From: Vibrio quintilis
GTDB lineage: Bacteria; Pseudomonadota; Gammaproteobacteria; Enterobacterales; Vibrionaceae
Length of the DNA stretch: 64,000 nt
Assembly (NCBI RefSeq): GCF_024529975.1
Contig: NZ_AP024897.1
Coordinates: 3,658,001 to 3,722,000, forward strand
Direction: 5' to 3'
Positions 19,139 to 29,759 of the stretch are shown piece after piece. The position numbers and the translations under genes were made by a program. Within the stretch, counting starts at the first letter, position 1. Every line of letters starts with the position of its first letter. The notes under the pieces were generated by a model. The model was not told the origin of the DNA. It did not search any database and saw only the letters and a program-made list of their open reading frames with translations.

Positions 19139-19528
19139 ATGACAAAAGTTCTTCATACTGAATCCGCCCCTGCGGCAATCGGTCCTTATGTTCAGGGCGT
19201 TGACTTAGGTAACATGGTGATGACTTCAGGACAAATCCCTGTGAATCCGGCTACCGGAGAAATTCCGGCAGAAATTACGGCTCAGGCTCGCCAGTCATTA
19301 GAAAACGTCAAAGCCATTATCGAATCTTCCGGGTTAAAGGTTTCAGATATCATCAAAATGACTGTCTTCGTGAAAGACCTGAATGATTTTGGGACAGTGA
19401 ATGAAGTCTATGGCAAATTCTTCGACGAGCACGATGTCGCTCATTACCCTGCACGCTCTTGCGTTGAAGTGGCAAGATTACCGAAAGATGTCGGTATCGA
19501 AATTGAGGCCATTGCAGTTCGTCAATAA
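19139..19528 (+). CDS. ridA: Reactive intermediate deaminase RidA (YjgF family)
   Basis: Small trimeric deaminase that destroys reactive enamine/imine intermediates (2-aminoacrylate and related) released by PLP enzymes. The 129-residue protein matches the family throughout: GPYVQGV, TSGQIPVNP and YPARSCVEVARLP, including Arg106, equivalent to the substrate-carboxylate-binding Arg105. It follows pyrI on the same strand, the arrangement seen in E. coli (pyrI-ridA), but a probable terminator lies between. A strong terminator follows at 19553-19587. Confidence 0.95.
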   Translation: MTKVLHTESAPAAIGPYVQGVDLGNMVMTSGQIPVNPATGEIPAEITAQARQSLENVKAIIESSGLKVSDIIKMTVFVKDLNDFGTVNEVYGKFFDEHDVAHYPARSCVEVARLPKDVGIEIEAIAVRQ

Positions 19529-19552
19529 TCGAATGTGCTCTGATGTTTTGAG

Positions 19553-19587
19553 ACGGCAGGTGACACCAATATTACCTGCCGTTTTTT
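19553..19587 (+). terminator. Intrinsic terminator after ridA
   Basis: ACGGCAGGT, 12-nt loop, ACCTGCCGT, then T6. It faces the convergent plsC gene. Confidence 0.9.
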
Positions 19588-19601
19588 ATGTTTGTAAAAA
19601 C

Positions 19602-20351
19602 TCAACAATTGCTTTTCACCTGCCCGTGATTCAGTTTTTCCACTTCTGAATCAAGCGCTTCCAGCTTGTCTTTCATGAGCTGCTGGCAATGCTGCGCCAA
19701 CTGACGAACATTTTCTCTGCTATATGACTCAGTTGAAACCGGCTTCATTATTTCTACAATGACATGCCCGTTATTCCAGCGATTCAGTTTTAAATGCCCC
19801 GTTGAACTGCATACAATCGGCACGATTGGCACGCCAGCCCCGATTGCCGCATGGAAAGCCCCTGTTTTAAAAGGTAGCATTCCCCGACCTCTTGAGCGTG
19901 TACCTTCAGGAAACATCCAAATGGACACATCTGTCTTTTTCAATGAATCAATGACCTGATCAATGGTACCTTTTGCTTTTGTCCGGTTTGCCCGGTCAAT
20001 CAGTATATTACCGGTTAGCCAGTACAGTTGTCCGAATAAAGGCAACCAGGCAAGGCTCTTCTTACCAACCGTCACAACTTTAGGCGTCACCGCTGAAGAC
20101 ACAGTAAACATATCCCAGTTACTCTGATGATTGGCAATATAAATATTCTGACTGGGTTCTTTCAGAAAATCTTCCGGTATTCTCAGTTCCAGCTGAATAC
20201 CAAATATTCCGGACATCCGTGCGAAAAGACGCCCAAAAGTATAAACATGTTTCGGATTACGGGGGCTGAACAGCAAACAATAACCACATCCCAAAACAAA
20301 CATCAAAGTCGCCAGAACAGCAACAATTACTACACGCACCAATGCAATCAT
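19602..20351 (-). CDS. plsC: 1-acyl-sn-glycerol-3-phosphate acyltransferase PlsC
   Basis: Membrane-bound enzyme that converts lysophosphatidate to phosphatidate in phospholipid synthesis. After an N-terminal membrane helix (residues 3-28), the acyltransferase motif HX4D is NHQSNWD at 74-80, and the glycerol-phosphate motif FPEGTRSRGRG begins at 147. The blocks FSPRNPKH and VTVGKKSLAWLPLFGQLYW match E. coli PlsC. GGGGGA precedes ATG 20351; an upstream ATG at 20363 has no ribosome binding site. Length is 249 residues. Its 3' end converges on ridA. Confidence 0.93.
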   Translation of the reverse strand: MIALVRVVIVAVLATLMFVLGCGYCLLFSPRNPKHVYTFGRLFARMSGIFGIQLELRIPEDFLKEPSQNIYIANHQSNWDMFTVSSAVTPKVVTVGKKSLAWLPLFGQLYWLTGNILIDRANRTKAKGTIDQVIDSLKKTDVSIWMFPEGTRSRGRGMLPFKTGAFHAAIGAGVPIVPIVCSSTGHLKLNRWNNGHVIVEIMKPVSTESYSRENVRQLAQHCQQLMKDKLEALDSEVEKLNHGQVKSNC

Positions 20352-20403
20352 TATTTCCCCCATAAAGTTTATCTGAACCTGTCTCTGATAAACTCACAAC
20401 AAT

Positions 20404-20430
20404 AAAAAAGCCGAAACCTGCGTTTCGGCT
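20404..20430 (-). terminator. Intrinsic terminator after murA
   Basis: On the minus strand: AGCCGAAAC, GCAG loop, GTTTCGGCT, then T6. It ends the mla-ibaG-murA transcript. Confidence 0.9.
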
Positions 20431-20465
20431 CTCAAGATATACTTTCATCAGCTCAGTATCAACAA

Positions 20466-21994
<1,529 letters not shown>

Positions 21995-22007
21995 TGAATA
22001 CCCCTGA

Positions 22008-22316
22008 TTAATTTTTTATATGGTTCATTAAAAGCGAATCAACCCGACTTAACTGAAGCAAAGTAACGAGTTGCTCAGGTACAAAGCGTAGCATTATATG
22101 ACAGTTTTGTTTTTTTGCATGCTCTATTAAGTGGATGAGAAAAACCATGCCGGCAGAATCAACACGTCCGACGTCTTTCAGCGAAAGTTCTATCTGATTT
22201 TCTTCAGGTACCCAGGATTCAGCATATGACCATAGTTCAGGAACCTGATCACGATCTAACACGCCCCGAAGGCAGATTTTCGCTGAATTTTCCTGGTGCC
22301 ATTGAGATGGAATCAT
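22008..22316 (-). CDS. mlaB: Lipid asymmetry STAS-domain protein MlaB
   Basis: Cytoplasmic STAS-domain subunit of the MlaFEDB ABC transporter; it binds MlaF and stabilises the complex. The 102-residue protein has the STAS core with the conserved SLKDVGRVDSAGMVFL segment (about residues 45-60). It overlaps mlaC by 4 nt (ATGA), showing translational coupling. Confidence 0.93.
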   Translation of the reverse strand: MIPSQWHQENSAKICLRGVLDRDQVPELWSYAESWVPEENQIELSLKDVGRVDSAGMVFLIHLIEHAKKQNCHIMLRFVPEQLVTLLQLSRVDSLLMNHIKN

Positions 22317-22957
22317 GACTTTTTCTCAAACTTGATCGGTTGCCCGGCAAGCTCTTTCAGCTCATTAGCAACAGAAAGAATTCCTTCACTGCGAATTTTC
22401 CCGCTCCACTCTGAGCGCTTACTCGATAATAAACTGATACCTTCTGCTATCAGATCATACGCCTGCCAGTTTCCTGATTTAAATTTTCTTAATTTAAATT
22501 CTAGTTTGATATTTGGATTTGGTGTATCAATGATGTCCAGATAAACCCGGGTAATTTTGTCTTTCGCGCCAATTTTTGGCGCAGGACCAAACTGAATCTT
22601 CTGATCCTGATACTGGGTTAAAACCTGAGCATAACTGGTCACCAGGTATCCGTGAAATGCATCAATAAATGTCATGACATCACTCTTTTTAGCCCCCTTC
22701 AGATTCGAGCCTAAAAGTTTCAGTGCTGCATACTTTGTATTGACGTAAGGCATCAGTTCTTTTTCTACAATCACTTTTAAATGATTCGGATCCTGATGAA
22801 TTTGCGTCTGTTCAGCTTTCAGACGGGCAAAGGTTTGATTGGAAACATCTTTGATCATCTGATAAGGATGCGTCATATCCAATGCAGGCTGATTTTGAGC
22901 AAAACCTGCCGATGAAATAAACAATATCAACAACGGTAAAATATATCGACTCCACAT
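22313..22957 (-). CDS. mlaC: Periplasmic phospholipid shuttle MlaC
   Basis: Soluble carrier that moves phospholipid between the outer-membrane MlaA complex and the inner-membrane MlaFEDB complex. An N-terminal signal peptide (residues 1-20, cleaving after GFA) precedes the MlaC fold with MPYVNTKYAALKLLG. Length is 214 residues (211 in E. coli). It lies between mlaD and mlaB in the operon. Confidence 0.95.
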   Translation of the reverse strand: MWSRYILPLLILFISSAGFAQNQPALDMTHPYQMIKDVSNQTFARLKAEQTQIHQDPNHLKVIVEKELMPYVNTKYAALKLLGSNLKGAKKSDVMTFIDAFHGYLVTSYAQVLTQYQDQKIQFGPAPKIGAKDKITRVYLDIIDTPNPNIKLEFKLRKFKSGNWQAYDLIAEGISLLSSKRSEWSGKIRSEGILSVANELKELAGQPIKFEKKS

Positions 22958-22962
22958 TTGGC

Positions 22963-23475
22963 TTACTCCTTATCTTTCTCACCAGATGTATCTTTTTCAT
23001 CATCCTTACCGCCAAGACGATAAAGAAACTGACCAATTAAATTTTCAAGAACTAACGCTGACTTTGTATCTTCAATCCGATCTCCGTCTGACAACATGTC
23101 TGTTTCATCTCCCCAAATAAACCCGGGAACCAGACCGATATATTGCTCTCCAATCAACCCGGCAGTTAAAATCTGTACACTCGAGTTATCCGGGAACTGG
23201 TTATACTGCGTTTCTATCACCAGGCTGACCAAAGGTCTTAGCGTGTCTTTATCCAGACCAATGTGGGTCACATGCCCGACAACAACGCCTCCGACTTTGA
23301 CCGGAGAACGCACTTTTAAATTGCCGACATTATCAAACTCAGCCGTGAGCTGGTAAGTATCCTTGGTTCCGAAGCCTTTTACATCAGCAACCTGAAAAAT
23401 CATGACCAAAATTGCGCAAATTCCGGCTAAAACAAAACTACCAACCCAAAATTCTATTTTACGTGTTTGTTGCAT
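22963..23475 (-). CDS. mlaD: MCE-domain phospholipid transport protein MlaD
   Basis: Inner-membrane-anchored, periplasmic MCE protein that forms a hexameric lipid channel on MlaE. One N-terminal membrane helix (about residues 8-27) precedes the MCE domain (SPVKVGGVVVGHVTHIGLD near 58-76). The C-terminal 25 residues are charged and low-complexity (GGKDDEKDTSGEKDKE). Length is 170 residues, slightly shorter than E. coli MlaD. Confidence 0.95.
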   Translation of the reverse strand: MQQTRKIEFWVGSFVLAGICAILVMIFQVADVKGFGTKDTYQLTAEFDNVGNLKVRSPVKVGGVVVGHVTHIGLDKDTLRPLVSLVIETQYNQFPDNSSVQILTAGLIGEQYIGLVPGFIWGDETDMLSDGDRIEDTKSALVLENLIGQFLYRLGGKDDEKDTSGEKDKE

Positions 23476-23477
23476 GT

Positions 23478-24269
23478 TTAATTCCCGAACATCAATGCAG
23501 TTAAAACAAAATCAAGTCCTAATACAGCCAGAGACGAATTGACCACCGTTTTTGTCGTCGCACGGCTGATCCCTTCTGATGTTGGCACTGCATCATAACC
23601 ATTGAATAAAGCAATCCACATCACTGTAAAAGCAAAGATAATGCACTTAATCGCACTATTACCAATGTCCTGTCCCAGCTCAACAGAAGATTGCATTGCC
23701 GACCAAAAACTACCGTAATCGATCCCTTTCCAGTCGACACCAACCAGCTGTCCGCCCCAAATGCCGACAGCCATAAAAATCATTGCCAGTAAGGGCATCG
23801 AAATAACACCCGCCCAAAACCGGGGTGCGACGACCCGTTTCAACGGATCCACAGCCATCATTTCTAAACTGGACAATTGCTCCGTCGCTTTCATCAGGCC
23901 GATTTCTGCCGTCAGCGCTGACCCCGCCCGCCCGGCAAATAACAGCGCAGTCACAACCGGGCCTAATTCCCTTAATAAGGAAAGTGCGACTAACTGTCCC
24001 AGGCTGCCTTCAGCACCGTAGCCAACTAAAATCACATATCCCTGTAAGCTCAATACCATGCCTATGAACAGGCCGGATACGATAATAATAGCCATCGACA
24101 GCACACCGATGCTGTGTAATTGCTTAATCAGCAGCGGGAAATTTTTAACCGGCTGCGGACGGCTGACTAACGCACCGACAAGGACCAGAGACGCCCGTCC
24201 AAATACCTCGCATGTATTGAGAGTCCGCTGACCAATCTGAGAAATGTACTGAATAATATTAGCCAACAT
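23478..24269 (-). CDS. mlaE: MlaE permease subunit
   Basis: Inner-membrane permease of the Mla phospholipid ABC transporter. It has five to six hydrophobic segments and the conserved family block [29 protein letters not shown] split by the coupling helix, then [18 protein letters not shown] 24269 (MLANIIQ) has GAGGA upstream; an in-frame TTG at 24287 would add six residues. The start overlaps the end of mlaF by 11 nt. Length is 263 residues (260 in E. coli). Confidence 0.94.
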   Translation of the reverse strand: MLANIIQYISQIGQRTLNTCEVFGRASLVLVGALVSRPQPVKNFPLLIKQLHSIGVLSMAIIIVSGLFIGMVLSLQGYVILVGYGAEGSLGQLVALSLLRELGPVVTALLFAGRAGSALTAEIGLMKATEQLSSLEMMAVDPLKRVVAPRFWAGVISMPLLAMIFMAVGIWGGQLVGVDWKGIDYGSFWSAMQSSVELGQDIGNSAIKCIIFAFTVMWIALFNGYDAVPTSEGISRATTKTVVNSSLAVLGLDFVLTALMFGN

Positions 24270-25062
24270 TAAATAAATCCTCTTCAAGAGATCTGGCCGG
24301 ATAACGGAAAGGGACGGGCCCGTCCGCTTTACCCAGTAAAAATTGTTGCACTCTTGGATCTGAATTCTGCCTCAATGACTCTGTGGTTCCTTCCGCAATC
24401 ACTTTTCCATCGGCTAAAAGATAAACCCAGTCAGCAATACTCATCACTTCCGGCACATCATGTGAAACCACAACCGATGTTAAGCCCAGTGCCTGATTGA
24501 GATTACTAATCAATTCAACCAAAACCCCCATCGTCATCGGATCCTGGCCAACAAACGGCTCATCATACATGATCAATTCCGGATCTAAAGCAATCGCTCT
24601 TGCCAGTGCAGCTCTGCGGGCCATACCTCCGGAGAGTTCACTGGGCATCAATTCTGCAGCCCCCCGTAATCCAACGGCTTCCAGCTTCAGCAACACCAGG
24701 GAACGAATCAAACTTTCGTTCAGTTGTGTATGTTCTCTCAACGGGAAGGCAACATTGTCAAAAACATTTAAATCTGTAAACAAAGCACCAGACTGAAACA
24801 ACATACTCATTCGTTTTCGGGCCTGATAGAGTGTTTTACGGTTTAACGCAGGTATATCCACACCATCAAACCAGATTTCCCCGGATTCAGGTTGCAGCTG
24901 ACCGCCAATCAGCCGGAGCAATGTGGTTTTCCCGATACCGGAAGGCCCCATGATTGCCGTCACCTTCCCTTTCGGAACCCGCAAAGTCACATCATCAAAT
25001 ATCTTTCTGCCGTTACGGGAAAAAGTCAGGTGGTTAATCGTTATTAAATCTGATTCAGACAT
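24259..25062 (-). CDS. mlaF: MlaF ABC-transporter ATPase
   Basis: Cytoplasmic ATPase driving Mla phospholipid transport. Walker A is GPSGIGKT at 39-46; the signature [14 protein letters not shown] and Walker B LIMYDEPF follow. The start is uncertain: ATG 25062 (MSESDLITI) matches the family N-terminus best, while upstream ATGs at 25071 and 25113 are in frame and all have weak ribosome binding sites. First gene of mlaFEDCB-ibaG-murA, divergent from yrbG. Confidence 0.93.
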   Translation of the reverse strand: MSESDLITINHLTFSRNGRKIFDDVTLRVPKGKVTAIMGPSGIGKTTLLRLIGGQLQPESGEIWFDGVDIPALNRKTLYQARKRMSMLFQSGALFTDLNVFDNVAFPLREHTQLNESLIRSLVLLKLEAVGLRGAAELMPSELSGGMARRAALARAIALDPELIMYDEPFVGQDPMTMGVLVELISNLNQALGLTSVVVSHDVPEVMSIADWVYLLADGKVIAEGTTESLRQNSDPRVQQFLLGKADGPVPFRYPARSLEEDLFNVG

Positions 25063-25407
25063 AAGCGTCATAGCTCTTGCTATATAGTTGAATAACAAAA
25101 AGAGATCAATCATAAGCAGAATATCAGAAAATTAAAAGCAACGTTCAATTGAGTTACTTTTCTTTACAAATGTCCGATAACAACTGCTTCCCTAAAAAAT
25201 CATCATGCGAATGATACAATAAGCATATAGTGCATCAACCGGGAATTCAGAATCTGTGGGCCATCATACTACACATCAACATGAGAGTAGATAAGATAAA
25301 AAACAGATAAATAAAACAGCACCGCGACTCAGAATACACTTTCCTTTTTAACCCCAAAAGGTCACAATAAGCGGTTAAATATTTTATGAATATTCACGAG
25401 GAACTTC
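25063..25407. other. Divergent promoter spacer mlaF / yrbG
   Basis: A 345-nt AT-rich region with no coding frame of interest. It must carry promoters for two long envelope operons, but I do not see a consensus promoter or operator I can support. Confidence 0.5.
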
Positions 25408-26373
25408 ATGCTTACCGCCGTTGGTTTATTAATTGTCGGGCTTATTTTATTAGTCTGGAGTGCTGACAGGCTTGTTTTTGGCGCTGCTGCGCTTGCCAGA
25501 AATATAGGCATCTCTCCTCTGGTTATCGGAATGACGATCTTAGCCATGGGCTCCTCAGCACCTGAAATGATGGTGTCAGCAACTGCAGCTCTTGCTGACA
25601 AAACCGATACGGCTGTCGGTAATGTTTTAGGTTCAAATATTGCGAATATTGCCCTGATTTTGGGAGTAACCGCACTGATTAAACCGCTTTCTATCAGTTC
25701 CGGCTTACTCCGGAGAGAACTTCCTCTCATGATTGGAGTCACACTGGTAGCCGGATTTATTTTATGGGACGGCAATTTAGGATTCGGCGAAGGCGTACTC
25801 CTGTTTGTGTTATTTTTTCTTTTTATTATCACCATGCTGAACATCAGCAGAAAAGAAAAGAAAAAAGGAGATGCATTAGTCTCTGAACAAGAATCAGAAG
25901 TTCCGGAAGGGGTTGATACAAAGAAAGCCGTTTTCTGGCTGATTATCGGATTGCTCCTGTTGCCTGTTTCAGCAGATATGTTAGTCAATAATGCCGTTTT
26001 TATTGCAAAGTTCTTCGGAATGAGTGATTTGGTCATCGGGCTGACCATCATTGCCATCGGAACCAGCTTACCTGAACTGGCGGCCTCACTGGCGGGAGTT
26101 CTCAAAGGTGAAGACGATATGGCCGTCGGAAACATTATCGGCTCAAACGTCTTTAATATCCTGGCAGTCATGGGCATTCCCGGCATTATCAATCCATCTG
26201 TACTGAGTGAGTATGCAATGGGCCGTGACTTTTGGGTCATGTTAATTCTGTCCTTACTGTTGGTGGTGATGTCTCTGGGTAAATCCAAAAGTATTAACCG
26301 GATTGAAGGACTGGTGTTATTCCTTATTTTTGTTGCCTATCAGACTTATCTGTTTATGAATATGACCGCCTGA
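25408..26373 (+). CDS. yrbG: Calcium/sodium antiporter YrbG
   Basis: Inner-membrane CaCA-superfamily exchanger. Ten hydrophobic helices form two inverted halves, each with an alpha-repeat: MGSSAPEMMVSATA near residue 50 and IGTSLPELAASLAG near 216. A charged cytoplasmic loop (about residues 150-172) separates them. E. coli YrbG is the homologue and occupies the same place upstream of kdsD. ATG 25408 has GAGGAAC upstream. The physiological ion is inferred from the family. Confidence 0.92.
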   Translation: MLTAVGLLIVGLILLVWSADRLVFGAAALARNIGISPLVIGMTILAMGSSAPEMMVSATAALADKTDTAVGNVLGSNIANIALILGVTALIKPLSISSGLLRRELPLMIGVTLVAGFILWDGNLGFGEGVLLFVLFFLFIITMLNISRKEKKKGDALVSEQESEVPEGVDTKKAVFWLIIGLLLLPVSADMLVNNAVFIAKFFGMSDLVIGLTIIAIGTSLPELAASLAGVLKGEDDMAVGNIIGSNVFNILAVMGIPGIINPSVLSEYAMGRDFWVMLILSLLLVVMSLGKSKSINRIEGLVLFLIFVAYQTYLFMNMTA

Positions 26374-26408
26374 ATATAGAAATGAAATCGTGATAAACGG
26401 GGTTAAAA

Positions 26409-27383
26409 ATGTCACAGTGTTTTGATTATAAAAGCTTTGCAAAACAAGTACTCACAATTGAAATTAAAGGCCTGCAACAACTTGAAAATTTTTTCGATGA
26501 TGATTTCTGTAAGGCCTGTGAAATGGTACTCCATAACACTGCAGGCAAAGTCATTGTGATGGGAATGGGTAAATCCGGACATATTGGAAAAAAAATTGCT
26601 GCAACACTGGCAAGTACCGGAACACCCGCTTTTTTTGTCCATCCCGGTGAAGCCGCTCACGGTGATTTGGGCATGATTTCGGAAGGCGACACTGTGATTG
26701 CCATCTCTTACTCCGGTGAGTCATCAGAAATACTGTCGCTTTATCCTGTCCTGAAACGTCGTTCAATCAAAATAATTTCCATGACCGGCAACCCCCTTTC
26801 CAATATGGCAAAATTATCTGACTGTCATCTCCGGGTTTCGGTGCCGGAAGAAGCATGCCCACTCGGTCTCGCACCGACTTCAAGTGCCACGGCAACGCTG
26901 GTGATGGGAGATGCGCTGGCGATTACCTTACTCCAGGCCCGGGGTTTCACGAAAGAAGACTTTGCACTATCTCACCCCGGTGGAGCATTGGGGCGTAAGT
27001 TATTACTCAAGCTTGAAGACATCATGCACACCGGCGATGAGCTGCCAAAAGTTTATCCGGATGCTTTAATTAAGGATGCATTACTGGAAATCAGCCAAAA
27101 AGGTTTGGGGATGACCGCTGTTATCGACCAGAATGAATCATTACTTGGCATTTTCACCGATGGTGACCTCCGGAGAATTCTGGATAAGCGAATCGACATT
27201 CATGATGCCAAAATTATGGATGTTATGGTCACTCATCCGGTCACAGCGACACCGAATATGCTCGCTGTGGAAGGTTTAAATCTGATGCAGGAAAAAAGAA
27301 TTAACGGGTTGATGCTGATCCAAAACGGACAACTGGCTGGAGCCCTCAATATGCATGATCTTCTGAAAGCCGGAGTAATGTAG
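26409..27383 (+). CDS. kdsD: Arabinose-5-phosphate isomerase KdsD
   Basis: Converts ribulose 5-phosphate to arabinose 5-phosphate, the first step of KDO synthesis for lipopolysaccharide. The SIS sugar-isomerase domain carries MGMGKSG at 51-57 and HPGEAAHGDLGM near 78-89. Two CBS domains follow from about residue 205 to the end. Length is 324. Its stop shares one base with the GTG start of kdsC. Confidence 0.96.
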   Translation: MSQCFDYKSFAKQVLTIEIKGLQQLENFFDDDFCKACEMVLHNTAGKVIVMGMGKSGHIGKKIAATLASTGTPAFFVHPGEAAHGDLGMISEGDTVIAISYSGESSEILSLYPVLKRRSIKIISMTGNPLSNMAKLSDCHLRVSVPEEACPLGLAPTSSATATLVMGDALAITLLQARGFTKEDFALSHPGGALGRKLLLKLEDIMHTGDELPKVYPDALIKDALLEISQKGLGMTAVIDQNESLLGIFTDGDLRRILDKRIDIHDAKIMDVMVTHPVTATPNMLAVEGLNLMQEKRINGLMLIQNGQLAGALNMHDLLKAGVM

Positions 27384-27940
27384 TGAGCAATAAGATTGAA
27401 ACATTATATGGTCCCGTTGAATCTGAAATCTGGGACATTGCTTCTGAAATACAACTGTTGATCTGTGATGTGGATGGTGTTCTCTCTGACGGCCGCATAT
27501 ATATGGGTAATCAGGGAGAAGAGCTGAAAACATTTCATACACGGGATGGATACGGTCTTAAATCCCTGATGAATGCAGGTGTTCATATTGCGATCATCAC
27601 GGGACGAAAATCTCAAATCGTCGAAGACCGGATGAAAGCTTTAGGAATATCTCTGGTTTATCAGGGACAGGATGACAAGGTGAAAGCCTATCAGGATATC
27701 TGTGAACAATTGAAAGTATTGCCTGAGAACACCGGGTATATTGGCGATGACCTGATCGACTGGCCAGTAATGAAGCGGGTTGGACTCAAAGTGTGTGTCG
27801 CCGACGGACACCCGCTCTTAGCACGCAGAGCTAATTATGTCACAACTATCAATGGTGGATATGGTGCGGTCAGGGAAGTTTGTGATTTAATCCTGGAAGC
27901 TCGTGGTGAGCTGGATACGCATAAAGGCCTGAGTATATGA
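27383..27940 (+). CDS. kdsC: KDO-8-phosphate phosphatase KdsC
   Basis: HAD-superfamily phosphatase releasing KDO from KDO-8-phosphate. The nucleophile motif DVDGVLSDG starts at residue 29, and GYIGDDLIDWPVM provides motif III. A GTG start is forced by the 1-nt overlap with kdsD (TAGTGAGC); the resulting 185 residues match the family (188 in E. coli). It overlaps lptC by 4 nt. Confidence 0.95.
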   Translation: MSNKIETLYGPVESEIWDIASEIQLLICDVDGVLSDGRIYMGNQGEELKTFHTRDGYGLKSLMNAGVHIAIITGRKSQIVEDRMKALGISLVYQGQDDKVKAYQDICEQLKVLPENTGYIGDDLIDWPVMKRVGLKVCVADGHPLLARRANYVTTINGGYGAVREVCDLILEARGELDTHKGLSI

Positions 27941-28500
27941 GTTTGTCTCGTGTCATGTATATCCTGCTATTTTTTGTGATATGTTGGTCCGCATATTACT
28001 TGCTGGACAACTACGATGCTGCAGATATACAGGTCACTCCAAACCTGGAATTACCCATGTTTAGTGGTGACCGAATTTCAAATATCTCATATGATGCGCA
28101 AGGGGTAAGGAATCATATAATTACGGCTGTTCACCTGGACTATTACTCCCGGAGCGGTAATACCATTTTTAAATCTCCGACATTGCGCGTCTACAGAAAC
28201 GGCGATCAGCTTGAGTGGGAAATTACCGCACAACGAGGGATTTTAACCAAAAATAAAGTGCTGACACTTTATGACAGAGTGCTGGCTAAAAACTTACTCG
28301 AAGATTCAAGCTTCGATGAAATGTCAACAGCCCGGTTAAGTATACAATTAGGAAATCGTGACTTCTGGACGGAAACGCCTGTCCGGCTAAACGGGGTTCA
28401 GTTTGAAATCACAGGGCAGGCAATGAAAGGTAATTTTTCCAATCATTCTGCTCTACTTTACAACCATGTACAGGGTAAATATGAAAATATCGCACCTTAG
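27937..28500 (+). CDS. lptC: LPS export protein LptC
   Basis: Bitopic inner-membrane protein whose periplasmic beta-jellyroll receives lipopolysaccharide from LptB2FG and passes it to LptA. One N-terminal membrane helix (about residues 5-24) precedes the periplasmic domain (187 residues in all). The start codon overlaps the kdsC stop (ATGA) and the 3' end overlaps lptA by 20 nt, so translation is coupled along the operon. Confidence 0.94.
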   Translation: MSLSRVMYILLFFVICWSAYYLLDNYDAADIQVTPNLELPMFSGDRISNISYDAQGVRNHIITAVHLDYYSRSGNTIFKSPTLRVYRNGDQLEWEITAQRGILTKNKVLTLYDRVLAKNLLEDSSFDEMSTARLSIQLGNRDFWTETPVRLNGVQFEITGQAMKGNFSNHSALLYNHVQGKYENIAP

Positions 28501-28969
28501 CCTGATCACATGCCTGTTTGCGTCAAGCTGTGTTTTTGCTCTATCGAATGATACCGAACAACCAGTTTATATCGACTCTGACAGTCAGCAGCTTGATTTA
28601 AAAAATAATCAGGTGACGTTCATCGGAAATGTGACACTGAAACAAGGTAGTATCAGTATTCATGCAGACAAACTGGTTGTAACGCGTGAAGAAGGCAATA
28701 TAAAAGAAATTCGTGGATTCGGTAATCTGGCTACGTTTTCTCAGCTGACTGATGAAGGTAAGACACTGTATGGCGAAGCCAAAACACTGACTTATCAGAT
28801 GCGTAATGATCAACTGACAATGTCTGAAAAAGCCATGCTTTCTCAGGATGACAGCGTCATTCGCAGCACGACAATCCGCTATAAAATATCTGCACAAAAA
28901 TTGATTGCAGACGGAAATTCCAGCAGCCGGGTATCCACCGTTCTGCAACCACAAGCTGTAAGTAAATAA
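28481..28969 (+). CDS. lptA: Periplasmic LPS bridge protein LptA
   Basis: Forms the oligomeric periplasmic bridge carrying LPS to LptDE. A signal peptide (residues 1-20, cleaving after VFA) is followed by the OstA-type fold: YIDSDSQQLDLKNNQVTFIGNV and VTREEGNIKEIRGFG. The start ATG 28481 (MKISHLSL) has AGGG upstream; a GTG-led frame from 28466 would add five residues ahead of the signal peptide. At 162 residues it is shorter than E. coli LptA (185), mainly at the C-terminus. Confidence 0.94.
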   Translation: MKISHLSLITCLFASSCVFALSNDTEQPVYIDSDSQQLDLKNNQVTFIGNVTLKQGSISIHADKLVVTREEGNIKEIRGFGNLATFSQLTDEGKTLYGEAKTLTYQMRNDQLTMSEKAMLSQDDSVIRSTTIRYKISAQKLIADGNSSSRVSTVLQPQAVSK

Positions 28970-28975
28970 TCGATT

Positions 28976-29701
28976 ATGGCCATACTAAAAGCGACACACT
29001 TAGCCAAGAGCTACAAAAAACGGAAAGTGGTTTCGGATGTAAGTCTTCAGGTTGAATCAGGCCAGATAGTCGGACTGTTGGGTCCAAATGGTGCTGGGAA
29101 AACAACCTCTTTTTATATGATTGTTGGCTTAGTCGCCCGTGACGAAGGCGCAATTACAATCAATGGCAAGGATATCAGCATCCTCCCCATGCACCAGCGC
29201 TCCCGGATGGGGATTGGTTACCTGCCGCAGGAAGCCTCTATTTTCAGAAAACTCTCGGTTGAAAACAACATTATGGCTGTTTTGCAGACCAGAGAAGCCC
29301 TATCCAGAGAAGAAAGACAGGATAAACTGGAAGATCTGCTGGAAGAATTTCATATCGGACACATTCGTCACAGTGCAGGAATGGCACTTTCCGGTGGAGA
29401 AAGAAGGCGGGTGGAAATTGCACGCGCTTTAGCGGCAAATCCTAAGTTCATTCTGTTAGATGAACCATTTGCCGGCGTCGATCCTATCTCCGTGATTGAT
29501 ATTAAAAAGATCATAGAACACCTCAGGGATCGCGGCTTAGGGGTTTTAATCACTGACCACAATGTCAGAGAAACCTTGGATGTTTGTGAAAAAGCCTATA
29601 TCGTAAGTCAGGGAAAATTAATCGCCGAAGGAACGCCAAAGCAGGTCCTGAATAATGCTCAGGTGAAACAGGTTTATCTCGGTGAACAATTCCGTCTATG
29701 A
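28976..29701 (+). CDS. lptB: LPS export ABC ATPase LptB
   Basis: Cytoplasmic ATPase of LptB2FG. Walker A is GPNGAGKT at 36-43, the signature [15 protein letters not shown] follows, Walker B is [13 protein letters not shown], and the switch His lies in ITDHNV. Length of 241 equals E. coli LptB. It begins 6 nt after lptA and is followed by rpoN. Confidence 0.97.
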   Translation: MAILKATHLAKSYKKRKVVSDVSLQVESGQIVGLLGPNGAGKTTSFYMIVGLVARDEGAITINGKDISILPMHQRSRMGIGYLPQEASIFRKLSVENNIMAVLQTREALSREERQDKLEDLLEEFHIGHIRHSAGMALSGGERRRVEIARALAANPKFILLDEPFAGVDPISVIDIKKIIEHLRDRGLGVLITDHNVRETLDVCEKAYIVSQGKLIAEGTPKQVLNNAQVKQVYLGEQFRL

Positions 29702-29759
29702 TTAGTAGATAAAGATATAAATATAAATAAGGCAACAGAAATAAGGTTATTAATACCGA